From M0108 sp937862735 (GTDB taxonomy: Bacteria; Pseudomonadota; Gammaproteobacteria; Chromatiales; Chromatiaceae), in the NCBI GenBank assembly GCA_937862735.1, contig CALMDH010000328.1, positions 62,001-126,000 of the forward strand: a stretch of DNA of 64,000 nucleotides, read 5' to 3'. The notes under the pieces are model-generated. The model ran no database searches. It had not been told where the DNA came from and worked only from the letters and a program-made list of their open reading frames with translations. Positions 6,638-17,788 of this stretch are shown here, piece after piece (the stretch's first letter is position 1; each line of letters starts with the position of its first letter). The position numbers were made by a program, and so were the translations under genes.

Positions 6638-9091
6638 TCAGCGCCGCCCGTCCGCGCCCCGGGTGCGCTTGATCCAGCTCACCAGGTTCTTGTGCAGTTC
6701 CTTGAGTCCCAGGGGCTTGCTCAGGTAGTCGTCCATCCCGGCGTCCAGGCAGCGTTCCCGATCCCCTGGCATGGCCAGGGCGGTGAGGGCGATGATGGGG
6801 GTGAGGCGCAGGGTGGGATCGCCGCGCAGGCGGCGGGTGGCCTCCAGGCCATCCATTTCCGGCATCTGCACGTCCATGAGGATGATGTCCGGTAGCCAGG
6901 CGCGGGCGGCGGCGATGGCCTCCAGGCCGTTGCGCGCGGCCTGGACTTCGAAGCCCCGTAGGCGCAGATAGGTGGAGACCATTTCCAGGTTGTCCGCGTT
7001 GTCTTCCGCCAGGAGCACCCGGGCCGGCTCCAGCGGTGACGCTGTGGCCGCGCCGGCCTCCTCCCGGGCGCCCTCCTCCCCCTGGACGGCACCGGCACCC
7101 TGGGCGGCGGGGTTCCAGGGCAGGATGAGGTCGAAGTGGCTGCCCGCCCCGACGGTGCTGGCCACCTCGATGGTGCCACCGTGGAGTTGGGCCATGCCGT
7201 AGGCCAGGGCCAGGCCCAGGCCCGTGCCGCCGTACTGCCGGGACAGGCGGCTGTCGATCTGGACAAAGGGTTTGAACAGCCGGTCGAGCTGATCCGGCGG
7301 GATGCCGACCCCGGTGTCCCAGACACGGATGCGCACCCGGCCCCGGAGGGCGTCCCCCGTCACGTCCAGGCCAATGACCCCGCCCTCGGGGGTGAACTTG
7401 ACGGCGTTGCCCAGCAGGTTGATGAGCATCTGCTTGAGGCGGCGGCCATCGCCATGCACCAGTTGCACCGCCGGGTCCAGGCGGGTCTCCAGGCGCAGAC
7501 CCTTGGCGGTGGCGGCCGGGCGGATCAGGCGCATGCAGGCGTCCCACAACTGGTTGGCGGGTACCTGGTCCCAATGCAGGGTCATGCGCCCGGAGGCCAC
7601 CCGCGACATGTCGAGGATGTCGTTGATCAGTTCCAGCAGGTGGGTGCCGTTGTCATGGATGGTCTGGGCGGCCTTGGCCTGCTGGGGGCTGAGGGCCCCG
7701 AGGAGGCCGTCCCCCATGGTCTCGGAGAGGCCGAGGATGCTGGTCAGGGGGGTGCGCAGCTCGTGGCTCATGGCCGCCAGGAATTCATCCTTGGCCCGGG
7801 CGGAACGGGTCAGTTCGGCATTGGCGCGGTCCAGTTCGGCGGTGCGTTCCCGGACCCGCTCGGCGAGCAGGGCCCGCTCCCGGACCAGGGCGTCATGAGC
7901 CTGGCGCAGGGCCTGCTCCGCCTGGCGGCGCTGGGAAATGTCGGAAAAATTGACCACCGCGCCGGCCAGTTCCCCATCGCGCAGGATGGGGTTGGCGTGG
8001 TACTCCACCGGGAAGGCAGTCCCGTCGACCCGCCAGAAGACCTCGTCATCCACGGAGACGGCGATGCCATCGTGAAAGACGCGGGTGCCGCGGCAGTCCG
8101 CCGCCGGGTAGGGGCTGCCGTCCGGGTGGCTGTGGTGCATGACCTCGTGCATCACCAGTCCTTCTAGATCCGCCGGGCTGGCGTAACCCAGGAAGCGTGC
8201 CGCCGCCGGGTTACAGAAGATGCACCGGCCACTGGTGTCGACGCCAAAGATGCCCTCGCTGGTCGACTCGAGCAGCAGCCGGGCATGGGCCTCGCTACGC
8301 CGCAGGCTTTCCTGGGAATGGGCCAGGTTCTCCTGCATGGTCTTGAGCGCGGCCAGCATCTCCGCGTTTTCGTCGCTGCCGGTGACGCGGATGGGGGTCG
8401 AGAAGTCCCCGGCGCTTACCCGCTGGGCAATGGCGGTGGCCATGGCGATGGGGCGGCCGATGGTCCGGTCCACCAACAGGATCAGCAGCACCACGGCCCC
8501 GGTCATGACCCCGGCCATGAGCAGGAAGATGTGGCGCTCCACGCCGGCGATGTCCCGGGCGATACCGTCCAGGGTGAGGTCCTTGTGCTTGAGGGCGGCC
8601 TTGACCACCTCGTCCATCAGGTCCGTCGGGCGTCGGTCGATCCCCCGGACCCGCTGGTCCACGTCCAGGGGCGGACCCAGCGTCGCCATCCGGTATTCGG
8701 CCAGGGCGGCGCGGTAGGCCGCCCCCAGTTGGACATGGGCCTCAAGGAACTGGTGGGCGATCTGCCGCGCCTCCTGATCAGCCTCCAGCAGCTCGATCAG
8801 TTGCACCAGGGAGTGACGGGTGTTGTCCTCTTCCCGGGCGAACTGGGCCTGGTAGAGCACGTAGAGCCCGGGTTCCTGTCCGCGGAGCAGGATGTTTTTC
8901 CACTCCTGCACCTGTTTCTTGAAGTTGACCTGGGTGGTGAGGGCGCTGGCGACGATCCGGGAACTGGTCTCCCGGACCTCGGTGGTCCGACTGTTGGCCT
9001 GCTGGTAGAGCGAAAAGGCGTAGAGGCCGGCCCCCAGGTTGACCACGAGGATGACGACCAGGCCGGCGGCGAATTTGGCCCGAATCGTCAT
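6638..9091 (-). CDS. Membrane hybrid sensor histidine kinase (HAMP-PAS-HisKA-HATPase-REC)
   Basis: The protein has 817 residues. TM1 (about 5-27) and TM2 (about 190-212) enclose a helical periplasmic sensor of roughly 160 residues. It is followed by HAMP (about 212-265), PAS (about 275-400), a coiled coil, HisKA with phospho-accepting His in MSHELRTPLTSILG, a HATPase domain (GNAVKFTPEGG, DTGVGIP, GGTGLGLAL) and a C-terminal receiver with Asp in DIILMDVQMPEMDG. All catalytic motifs look intact. The terminal receiver implies a phosphorelay through an Hpt protein, and none is encoded in the window. It follows glmS on the same strand after 118 nt but is functionally unrelated to it. Its natural ligand cannot be read from the sequence. 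Confidence 0.93.
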   Translation of the reverse strand: MTIRAKFAAGLVVILVVNLGAGLYAFSLYQQANSRTTEVRETSSRIVASALTTQVNFKKQVQEWKNILLRGQEPGLYVLYQAQFAREEDNTRHSLVQLIELLEADQEARQIAHQFLEAHVQLGAAYRAALAEYRMATLGPPLDVDQRVRGIDRRPTDLMDEVVKAALKHKDLTLDGIARDIAGVERHIFLLMAGVMTGAVVLLILLVDRTIGRPIAMATAIAQRVSAGDFSTPIRVTGSDENAEMLAALKTMQENLAHSQESLRRSEAHARLLLESTSEGIFGVDTSGRCIFCNPAAARFLGYASPADLEGLVMHEVMHHSHPDGSPYPAADCRGTRVFHDGIAVSVDDEVFWRVDGTAFPVEYHANPILRDGELAGAVVNFSDISQRRQAEQALRQAHDALVRERALLAERVRERTAELDRANAELTRSARAKDEFLAAMSHELRTPLTSILGLSETMGDGLLGALSPQQAKAAQTIHDNGTHLLELINDILDMSRVASGRMTLHWDQVPANQLWDACMRLIRPAATAKGLRLETRLDPAVQLVHGDGRRLKQMLINLLGNAVKFTPEGGVIGLDVTGDALRGRVRIRVWDTGVGIPPDQLDRLFKPFVQIDSRLSRQYGGTGLGLALAYGMAQLHGGTIEVASTVGAGSHFDLILPWNPAAQGAGAVQGEEGAREEAGAATASPLEPARVLLAEDNADNLEMVSTYLRLRGFEVQAARNGLEAIAAARAWLPDIILMDVQMPEMDGLEATRRLRGDPTLRLTPIIALTALAMPGDRERCLDAGMDDYLSKPLGLKELHKNLVSWIKRTRGADGRR

Positions 9092-9209
9092 AGCCTTACC
9101 CCCCGCGCCGCGCTCGGGCGCCGGGGAGCCCCGGACGGCTTGGTGGCTGGTGACACGGGTATGCCGGCGAGTGGCTCGATCGCGGATGGTGGCTTGGGTG
9201 CTGGCCTGA

Positions 9210-11042
9210 CTATTCCACCGTGACCGACTTGGCCAGATTGCGCGGCTGATCCACGTCCGTGCCCTTGAGGACGGCGACGTGGTAGGCGAGGAGTTGCAGC
9301 GGGATGGTGTACAGGATGGGGGCGGTCAGTTCGTCCACGTGGGGTACCGGGATGATGGTCACCCCGGGCTGGGAGGTCAGCTCCAGGCGCTCGTCGGCGA
9401 AGACGAAGAGTTGCCCGCCGCGGGCGCGCACCTCCTCCAGGTTGGAGCGCAACTTTTCCAGCAGCTTGTTGTTGGGGGCGACCGCGACCACCGGCATGGT
9501 GTCGTCGATCAGGGCCAGGGGACCATGCTTGAGTTCGCCCGCGGGGTAGGCCTCGGCGTGGATGTAGGAGATTTCCTTCAGCTTGAGGGCGCCCTCCAGG
9601 GCGATGGGGAATTGGTCCCCGCGCCCCAGGAAGAGGGCGTGCTCCTTGTCGACAAAGTCCTCGGCAACTCGGGCGACCGGGCCATCCAGGGCGAGAAAAT
9701 CCCGGGCCCGGCCGGGCAGGGCCCGCAAGGCGGCGGCCAGTTCCGCCTCCGGCTGGTCGATGAGCCCGGCGTAGCGGCCGATGGCGACCGTCAGTAGCAG
9801 GAGGGCGGTGAGCTGGGTGGTGAAGGCCTTGGTGGAGGCGACCCCGATCTCGGGGCCGGCATGGGTGAGTAGGACCAGGTCCGATTCCCGCACCAGGGAA
9901 CTCTCCGGGGCGTTGCAGATGCAGAGGGTGCTGGTATAGCCCAGTTGTTTGGCCAGTCGCAGGGCGGCCAGGGTGTCGGCGGTCTCCCCCGACTGGGAGA
10001 TGGCGACGAACAGGCTGCCCGCGGGGACCACGTGGCGCCGGTAGCGGTATTCGCTGGCCACTTCCACCTGGCAGCCGATGGGGGTGAGGCTCTCCAGCCA
10101 ATGCCGCGCTACCAGGCCGGCGTGGTAACTGGTGCCACAGGCGACGATCTGCACCGCGCGAACCTGCCGGAGGAGCCCGGGGGCCGCCTGGCCGAAGGCC
10201 TCCGTCAGCACGTGGGCGCCGGCCAGCCGCCCTTCCAGGGTGTCGGCGAGGGCGCGCGGCTGTTCGAAGATCTCCTTCTGCATGTAATGCCGGTATTCGC
10301 CCCGTTCGACGGCATCGGCGTTGAGCGCGGATTTCCGCGCCGGGCGGCTCACCGGTTGACCCTGCCGGTCGAAGATACTGACCTGTTTGCGGCGAATGAC
10401 CGCGATGTCGCCCTCCTCCAGGAAGATAAAGCGCTGGGTGACGGGCAGGAGGGCAAAGACGTCGGAGGCGATGAAGTTCTCGCCGAACCCCAGGCCGATG
10501 ACCAGGGGGCTGCCCTGCCGCGCGGCCACCAGCAGGTCGGGGTCCCGGCTGTCGATCACCCCCAGGGCGTAGGCGCCCTCCAGGGTCGCGACCGTCGCCC
10601 GGACCGCCTCCAGGAGCGGCAGTCCAGCCTCCAGGTGATCATGCACGGCGTGGACGATGACCTCGGTGTCGGTCTCCGACGAGAAGTGATGTCCCCGCGC
10701 CTCTTGGGCCAGGCGGAGGACCCCATGGTTCTCGATGATGCCGTTGTGGACCAGGGCGCAGCGCTCCCGGCAGACGTGGGGATGGGCGTTGCGCTCCGCC
10801 GGCTCGCCGTGGGTGGCCCAGCGGGTATGGGCGATGCCGAGATTGCCGGGGAGGGGATGGCGGTCGAGTTCCTCCGCTAGGCGCTGAACCTTGCCCAGGG
10901 TGCGGATGCGGCCCAGTTGGTTGGGGGCGGCGAGGACGGCAATCCCGGCGGAGTCGTAGCCGCGATATTCCAGCCGTCGCAGCCCTTCGAGCAGGATGGC
11001 CGAGACGTCCCGTTGCGCAATACCGCCGACGATGCCGCACAT
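9210..11042 (-). CDS. glmS: Glutamine--fructose-6-phosphate aminotransferase (isomerizing)
   Basis: GlmS makes glucosamine-6-phosphate from fructose-6-phosphate and glutamine, the first step toward UDP-GlcNAc for peptidoglycan and LPS. The 610-residue length is typical. The sequence begins MCGIVGG, so Met removal exposes the catalytic Cys of the class II glutamine amidotransferase. Residues of that domain such as HTRWATHG follow. Two SIS sugar-isomerase domains occupy about 290-600, and the C-terminal Lys/Val-Glu ending (NLAKSVTVE) is the family signature. It lies downstream of glmU on the same strand, the usual gammaproteobacterial arrangement next to the atp operon. Confidence 0.98.
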   Translation of the reverse strand: MCGIVGGIAQRDVSAILLEGLRRLEYRGYDSAGIAVLAAPNQLGRIRTLGKVQRLAEELDRHPLPGNLGIAHTRWATHGEPAERNAHPHVCRERCALVHNGIIENHGVLRLAQEARGHHFSSETDTEVIVHAVHDHLEAGLPLLEAVRATVATLEGAYALGVIDSRDPDLLVAARQGSPLVIGLGFGENFIASDVFALLPVTQRFIFLEEGDIAVIRRKQVSIFDRQGQPVSRPARKSALNADAVERGEYRHYMQKEIFEQPRALADTLEGRLAGAHVLTEAFGQAAPGLLRQVRAVQIVACGTSYHAGLVARHWLESLTPIGCQVEVASEYRYRRHVVPAGSLFVAISQSGETADTLAALRLAKQLGYTSTLCICNAPESSLVRESDLVLLTHAGPEIGVASTKAFTTQLTALLLLTVAIGRYAGLIDQPEAELAAALRALPGRARDFLALDGPVARVAEDFVDKEHALFLGRGDQFPIALEGALKLKEISYIHAEAYPAGELKHGPLALIDDTMPVVAVAPNNKLLEKLRSNLEEVRARGGQLFVFADERLELTSQPGVTIIPVPHVDELTAPILYTIPLQLLAYHVAVLKGTDVDQPRNLAKSVTVE

Positions 11043-11267
11043 AGTCAGATTCCTAGAGGGTCAGGGTGATCAGTAGGGTCCTAGGGGAAGGTGTACTGCC
11101 AGATACCATCGGGTTACGCGTCTGGACCCCCTCTCCCCCGCCGGGGGGGAGGGAGCGAGAGGATCGGCGGCTTGCGTTGCCCGTCCCAGAAACGGCGGGA
11201 GGGGAGAGTGATCGCACACCTCTCCTGATCCCTTCAACGAGAGCTGGAGGATGCATTAGGCCCGTGG

Positions 11268-12635
11268 TTATGGGCGCTTCTTGACCGGCTTTTGCCACTG
11301 GTCGATGGTCCGTTGGGAGGCACGGGTCAGGGTCAGTTTATGGGGGGGCGTGTCCCGGCCGATCACCGAGCCGGCGCCGATGGTGGCACCCTCCCCCACC
11401 GTCACCGGGGCCACGAGGGCCGTGTTGGAGCCGATGAAGGCGCCATCGCCGATTTGGGTCAGGTGTTTGTTGACGCCGTCGTAATTGCAGGTGATGGTCC
11501 CGGCGCCAATGTTCACCCCACTGCCGACCTGGGCGTCACCAATGTAGGTCAGGTGGCTGATCTTGGTTCCCGACCCAATCCGGGCCTTCTTGATCTCGAC
11601 GAAGTTGCCGACATGGACCTGGTCCGCCAGTTCGGCCTGGGGACGTAAACGGGAGAAGGGTCCAATCCGGGCCTGGGAGCCCACCCGGGCCTCTTCGATG
11701 ACCGAATTGGCCAGGACCTGGCTCTGGTCACCGATAACGCAGTCCCGCAGGTAGCAATTCGGCCCGATGGTGACGCCGTCGCCCAGGATCACCACCCCCT
11801 CGAAGAGGCAGTTGATGTCGATGCTGACGTCTCGCCCGACCTGGAGCTGGCCGCGCACGTCAAAGCGCGCCGGGTCGCGCAGGCTCACCCCGGCCTGCAT
11901 CAGGTCACGGGCGAGGCGGGCCTGAAAGCGCCGCTCCAGATCGGCGAGCTGGATACGGTCATTGACGCCGAGGATCTCCTCGATTTGCTCCGCCTGGGTC
12001 GTGGCAATGGCCTGGCCCTCCGCCGCGGCCATGGCGATGATATCCGTCAGATAGTATTCCCCCTGGGCATTGTTGTTGCCCAGCCGGTCCAGCCAGCCTG
12101 CCAGGTGATTCCGGTCCGCGATCATAAAGCCGGTATTGATCTCGTCGATGGCCAGTTCCGCCTCGCTGGCGTCCTTTTCCTCGACGATCCGCCGTACCTG
12201 GCCATCGTGATCCCGCACGATGCGCCCGTATCCTCCGGGATCGGGGAGGATGGCGGTCAGGACGCCGAGACTGGTGTCCCGCGCCTCCGCCATCAGGCGG
12301 CGCAGGGTGGTGGCGCTAATCAGGGGAATGTCACCATACAGGACCAGGATGCGATCGACGTCCCCGAGTTGAGGCAGGGCCTGCAGCAGGGCATGCCCGG
12401 TACCCTTGCGCTCCGCCTGGAGGGCCCAGACGCAGTCCAGTTCCCCCAGGGCCAGGCGTACCTGATCCCCGCCATGGCCTTGGACGATGCAGAGCTTTGC
12501 CGGCTCTAACGCCAGGGCCGTATCCACGACATGCCGCAGCAGGGGACGGTCGGCCAAGGGGTGCAGCACCTTGGGCAGGTCGGATTTCATCCGCGTGCCC
12601 TGGCCAGCGGCGAGGATGGCGACACCGAGTTTCAT
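11268..12635 (-). CDS. glmU: Bifunctional GlmU: glucosamine-1-P acetyltransferase / UDP-GlcNAc pyrophosphorylase
   Basis: GlmU performs the last two steps of UDP-GlcNAc synthesis. Residues 1-230 form the uridyltransferase with LAAGQGTRMKSDLPKVLHPL at 8-27 and the later LYGDIPL loop. Residues 250-455 form a left-handed beta-helix of hexapeptide repeats (the acetyltransferase) containing the conserved NYDGVNKHLTQIGD segment. The length of 455 residues is normal. It lies between a SlyD-like isomerase gene and glmS on the minus strand, with a 225-nt spacer before glmS that contains GC-rich inverted sequence. Confidence 0.98.
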   Translation of the reverse strand: MKLGVAILAAGQGTRMKSDLPKVLHPLADRPLLRHVVDTALALEPAKLCIVQGHGGDQVRLALGELDCVWALQAERKGTGHALLQALPQLGDVDRILVLYGDIPLISATTLRRLMAEARDTSLGVLTAILPDPGGYGRIVRDHDGQVRRIVEEKDASEAELAIDEINTGFMIADRNHLAGWLDRLGNNNAQGEYYLTDIIAMAAAEGQAIATTQAEQIEEILGVNDRIQLADLERRFQARLARDLMQAGVSLRDPARFDVRGQLQVGRDVSIDINCLFEGVVILGDGVTIGPNCYLRDCVIGDQSQVLANSVIEEARVGSQARIGPFSRLRPQAELADQVHVGNFVEIKKARIGSGTKISHLTYIGDAQVGSGVNIGAGTITCNYDGVNKHLTQIGDGAFIGSNTALVAPVTVGEGATIGAGSVIGRDTPPHKLTLTRASQRTIDQWQKPVKKRP

Positions 12636-12689
12636 GGGGGTGGCTCCGGGGCGGGGTGAACTTCAGGGTAGGCGTGACGCTGGTCCGGC

Positions 12690-13181
12690 TCAATGCAGGG
12701 CCGGGGGAATGGCGCAGGCCTGGCCGTCCTGAGCCAGGTCCTCCCGGGTGGCCTCCCGCACCTCGTGGATCCGGACGTGGACCCGGAGCCGCTTACCCGC
12801 CAGGGGGTGATTGCCATCGATGGTCAAGCGACCATTTTCGATCCGGGAGACAAAGAAGGTCTTGACCTCACCGGCTTCATTCTGCATCTGCACCTCGGCC
12901 CCTATGTGGCGAAATTGGGGGGGGACGTTGGCGAGGTCGTCGGTGAAGGTCAAATCCGGGTCGTGCCGGCCAAATCCCTGCTCGGGCGCGAGTTCGAAAT
13001 CCACCTCATCCCCGGCGCGCTTATCTCGAATGGCCTCGTCCATGCCGCCGATCAGTTCCTGGTTGCCGCCCAGGATGAAGCTCACGGGCAGATCGCTGTG
13101 CTCAAGGACAGCACCGGTTTCATCGGCGATGCGGTAGGTCAGGCTGACATATTTGCCATCCTGGATGCGTTCTTCGCTCAT
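12690..13181 (-). CDS. SlyD-like FKBP-type peptidyl-prolyl cis-trans isomerase
   Basis: The 163-residue protein starts at the ATG at 13181. Residues 1-70 and 120-145 give an FKBP fold (ADETGAVLEHSD, IGGMDEAIRDKRAGDEV), interrupted by the insert-in-flap segment characteristic of SlyD/SlpA proteins. It lacks the His/Cys-rich metal-binding tail of E. coli SlyD and ends in a short tail instead. It is a folding helper acting on proline bonds, probably cytoplasmic since no signal peptide is seen. It sits between atpC and glmU, after the atp terminator, so it probably has its own promoter. Confidence 0.9.
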   Translation of the reverse strand: MSEERIQDGKYVSLTYRIADETGAVLEHSDLPVSFILGGNQELIGGMDEAIRDKRAGDEVDFELAPEQGFGRHDPDLTFTDDLANVPPQFRHIGAEVQMQNEAGEVKTFFVSRIENGRLTIDGNHPLAGKRLRVHVRIHEVREATREDLAQDGQACAIPPALH

Positions 13182-13250
13182 GCGCAGGTTACCTGAGGGT
13201 TGAGCCCGACCCTGAAGGGGCCGGTGACTAGCCGTCAGCATACCCTAAAT

Positions 13251-13281
13251 AACCTAGCCCCCGCAGGGCGGGGGCTAGGTT
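13251..13281 (-). terminator. Terminator of the atp operon
   Basis: A perfect 14-bp inverted repeat (AACCTAGCCCCCGC and its complement) is separated by a 3-nt loop. It lies 30 nt past the atpC stop. Read leftward it is followed by only a weak T-rich stretch, so termination may be partly factor-assisted. Confidence 0.8.
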
Positions 13282-13311
13282 GTGCTGGGGCTCTGGGACC
13301 GGTTGGGTGGA

Positions 13312-13737
13312 TTAACTGACCTTGGTCTTACGCAACCGCTCGATGGCCCGCAACTGGGCCACGGCCTCCGCCAGTTCCGCCTGGGCCTGGGCATACTGGA
13401 AGTCCGCGGCCTTGCCCGCCAGGGCATCCTCGGCGCGGCGCTTGGCCTCGGCGGCGGCGGCCTCGTCCAGGTCATGGGCGCGGACCGCGGTGTCGGCCAG
13501 GACGGTGACGATATCGGGCTGGACCTCAAGCATGCCCCCGGAGACGTAAAAGTGCTCCATCTCACCGTTGTCCTTCTCCACCCTGACCTCGCCTGGCTTC
13601 AGGCGGGTGATGAGGGCGGTGTGACGGGGCGCGATGCCCAGTTCACCCATCTCGCCCGGCGCGAACACCATGGTCGCCAGACCGGAGTGGATGGCCCGCT
13701 CGGCACTCACGATGTCGACGTGGATAGTCATTGCCAT
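13312..13737 (-). CDS. atpC: ATP synthase F1 subunit epsilon
   Basis: The 141-residue subunit has an N-terminal beta-sandwich (MVFAPGEMGELGIAPRHTALIT) and a C-terminal two-helix hairpin rich in Ala/Glu/Arg (about 90-140). Epsilon belongs to the central stalk and inhibits ATP hydrolysis. The ATG at 13737 is used; a second ATG two codons in is equally possible. It is the last gene of the atp operon, 18 nt after atpD. Confidence 0.97.
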   Translation of the reverse strand: MAMTIHVDIVSAERAIHSGLATMVFAPGEMGELGIAPRHTALITRLKPGEVRVEKDNGEMEHFYVSGGMLEVQPDIVTVLADTAVRAHDLDEAAAAEAKRRAEDALAGKAADFQYAQAQAELAEAVAQLRAIERLRKTKVS

Positions 13738-13755
13738 GGGAAATTACCCCGCTGA

Positions 13756-15132
13756 TCAGACGTTGCCGCCTTTGGCCGCCGCCTCTTCGATACCGCCCAC
13801 CATGTAGAAGGCCTGCTCCGGCAGATGGTCATATTCACCGTTGACGATGGCCTTGAAGCCGGCGATGGTGTCCTTGAGGGCGACATACTTGCCGGGGGAG
13901 CCGGTGAAGACCTCGGCGACGAAGAAGGGCTGGGACAGGAAGCGCTGCATCTTGCGGGCCCGGGCCACCGTCAGCTTATCCTCCTCGGAGAGTTCGTCCA
14001 TGCCAAGGATGGCGATGATGTCCTTGAGTTCCTTGTAGCGCTGCAAGGTGCCCTGCACCTGGCGGGCCACCGTGTAGTGCTCGACGCCGACCACGTGCGG
14101 GTCGAGGATGCGGCTGGTGGAGTCCAGGGGGTCCACGGCCGGGTAGATGCCCAGTTCGGCGATCTGCCGGGACAGCACCAGGGTGGCGTCCAGGTGGGCG
14201 AAGGTGGTGGCCGGTGAGGGGTCGGTCAGGTCGTCCGCCGGGACATATACCGCCTGGAAGGAGGTGATGGAGCCGGTGCGGGTGGAGGTGATGCGCTCCT
14301 GCAGGGCGCCCATTTCCGAGGCCAGGGTCGGCTGATAGCCCACAGCGGAGGGCATGCGGCCCAGCAGGGCGGAGACCTCGGTACCGGCCAGGGTGTAACG
14401 ATAGATGTTGTCGACGAAGAGCAGCACGTCGCGCCCCTCGTCACGGAAGTATTCGGCCATGGTCAGGCCGGTGAGGGCGACGCGCAGACGGTTGCCCGGC
14501 GGCTCGTTCATCTGCCCGTAGACCAGGGCGACCTTGTCGAGCACGCCACCGTCGGTCATCTCGTGGTAGAAGTCGTTGCCCTCACGGGTACGCTCGCCCA
14601 CGCCAGCGAAGACCGAGAAGCCGGAGTGTTCGACGGCGATGTTGCGGATCAGTTCCATCAGGGTCACGGTCTTACCGACGCCGGCGCCGCCAAAGAGGCC
14701 TACCTTGCCGCCCTTGGCGATAGGCATGATCAGGTCGATGACCTTGATGCCGGTCTCCAGGATCTCGGTGGTGGAGGCCTGATCCTCGAAGGACGGGGCG
14801 GAGCGGTGGATGGACCACTTGTGCTCGGCGTCCACCGGGCCCTTGTCGTCGATGGGCCGGCCCAGGACATCCATGATGCGGCCCAGGGTCGCCTTGCCCA
14901 CGGGTACCTGAATGGGGGTGTGGGTGTTACTGACGCCCACGCCACGCTGGAGGCCGTCGGTGGTGCCCATGGCGATGGTGCGCACCACGCCGTCGCCCAG
15001 TTGCTGCTGGACTTCCAGGGTCAGGCCCACCTGATCGACCAGAAGGGCGTCGTAGACCTTGGGCATCTCGCCGCGCGGGAACTGCACGTCAACCACCGCG
15101 CCGATGATTTCCACCACGTTACCGGAACTCAT
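13756..15132 (-). CDS. atpD: ATP synthase F1 subunit beta
   Basis: This is the 458-residue catalytic subunit. The P-loop GGAGVGKTV lies near residue 150 and the GERTREGNDF segment carrying the catalytic Glu follows. The downstream motifs LLFVDNIYR and ALLGRMPSAVGYQPTLA are complete. Three copies alternate with alpha in the F1 head on the cytoplasmic face. It follows atpG in the operon after 86 nt. Nothing unusual was seen. Confidence 0.99.
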   Translation of the reverse strand: MSSGNVVEIIGAVVDVQFPRGEMPKVYDALLVDQVGLTLEVQQQLGDGVVRTIAMGTTDGLQRGVGVSNTHTPIQVPVGKATLGRIMDVLGRPIDDKGPVDAEHKWSIHRSAPSFEDQASTTEILETGIKVIDLIMPIAKGGKVGLFGGAGVGKTVTLMELIRNIAVEHSGFSVFAGVGERTREGNDFYHEMTDGGVLDKVALVYGQMNEPPGNRLRVALTGLTMAEYFRDEGRDVLLFVDNIYRYTLAGTEVSALLGRMPSAVGYQPTLASEMGALQERITSTRTGSITSFQAVYVPADDLTDPSPATTFAHLDATLVLSRQIAELGIYPAVDPLDSTSRILDPHVVGVEHYTVARQVQGTLQRYKELKDIIAILGMDELSEEDKLTVARARKMQRFLSQPFFVAEVFTGSPGKYVALKDTIAGFKAIVNGEYDHLPEQAFYMVGGIEEAAAKGGNV

Positions 15133-15218
15133 ATCACTTTCCTCGTTCTCGCCTGTCGGCGGTTGGATGCAATTCTGTTGGGTTGGGCATCCGGGATGCC
15201 CGGGGTCGTCGCGGGGGC

Positions 15219-16085
15219 TCAGACCGCCGCCGCGCCGCCCACGATTTCCGAGATTTCCTGGGTGATCGCCGCCTGGCGCGCCTTGTTGTAAATCAACTGG
15301 AGTTCGCTGATGAGGTTGCCGGCGTTGTCCGTGGCGGCCCGCATGGCCACCATGCGGGCGGATTGCTCGCAGGCCCCGTTCTCCACGACCGCCTGGTAGA
15401 CCAGGGACTCGATGTAGCGCACCAACAGGGCATCGAGCACGGCCTTGGGCTCCGGCTCGTAGATGTAATCCCAGTGGGTCCTGAGGGTTTTGGCCTCCTC
15501 TTCCGCCTGGATCGGCACCAGTTGGCGGATCGTCGGCTTTTGCGTCATGGTATTGACGAACTCGTTGTAGGCCACATGGATGGCGTCGATCTCGCCGGCC
15601 TCGTAGGCGTCCAGGATGACCCGCACCGCGCCGATGAGGTCTTCGATGTGGGGCTTGTCACCCAGGTGGGTGACCTGCGCCATGACCTTGCCGCCAAAGC
15701 GGCGGAAGAAGGCCAGGGCCTTGGCGCCGACCACGGCGAAGGAGGTTTCGACCCCCACCTTGCGCTGGTCGCGGATCTCCACGGCCAGTTTGCGGAACAG
15801 ATTGGTATTGAGACCCCCGCAAAGACCCCGGTCGGACGAGATCACGATGTAGCCGACGCGCTTGCGTTCCCGTTCCGCCGACATGTAGCTGTGACGGTAT
15901 TCAGGTGAGGCGTGGCTCAGGTGGGAGATGACCTGGAGCATCTTCTCGGCATAGGGCCGGGATGAGCTCATGCGATCCTGGGCCTTGCGCATCTTGGCCG
16001 CCGCGACCATCTGCATGGCCTTGGTGATCTTCTGCGTGCTCTTGATGCTGGCGATCTTGGTGCGGATTTCTTTGGCGCCGGCCAT
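15219..16085 (-). CDS. atpG: ATP synthase F1 subunit gamma
   Basis: The 288-residue central-stalk rotor subunit has the conserved N-terminal helix (MAGAKEIRTKIASIKSTQKI) and C-terminal helix (MRAATDNAGNLISELQLIYN). The length is standard. The gap to atpA (149 nt) is longer than the other gaps within the operon and is GC-rich; I see no gene in it. Confidence 0.98.
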   Translation of the reverse strand: MAGAKEIRTKIASIKSTQKITKAMQMVAAAKMRKAQDRMSSSRPYAEKMLQVISHLSHASPEYRHSYMSAERERKRVGYIVISSDRGLCGGLNTNLFRKLAVEIRDQRKVGVETSFAVVGAKALAFFRRFGGKVMAQVTHLGDKPHIEDLIGAVRVILDAYEAGEIDAIHVAYNEFVNTMTQKPTIRQLVPIQAEEEAKTLRTHWDYIYEPEPKAVLDALLVRYIESLVYQAVVENGACEQSARMVAMRAATDNAGNLISELQLIYNKARQAAITQEISEIVGGAAAV

Positions 16086-16234
16086 ATCTTAGGCTCCCAG
16101 CGTCCGGCCCGACCAACTGGCAGCCCCGAAGGGCCGCCGGGCGGCTTGGCCGGCGTAAGGTTGGTGGGTCAGGACACCCGCCGTCCGACGCGGTTTTTTC
16201 ACCGCCCTGCCGGCCGCCGGGTAACCGCGGCTTG

Positions 16235-17776
<1,542 letters not shown>

Positions 17777-17788
17777 GTCGGTTTCCCG

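Noticed and set aside
6516..7574. Leftward long open frame overlapping the hybrid histidine kinase
   Set aside because: The Pro/Arg/Gly-rich product lacks any domain, and the overlapping frame has complete kinase and receiver motifs.
9088..10101. Leftward open frame within glmS
   Set aside because: Pro/Arg/Gly-rich frame-shifted shadow of the GlmS SIS domains.
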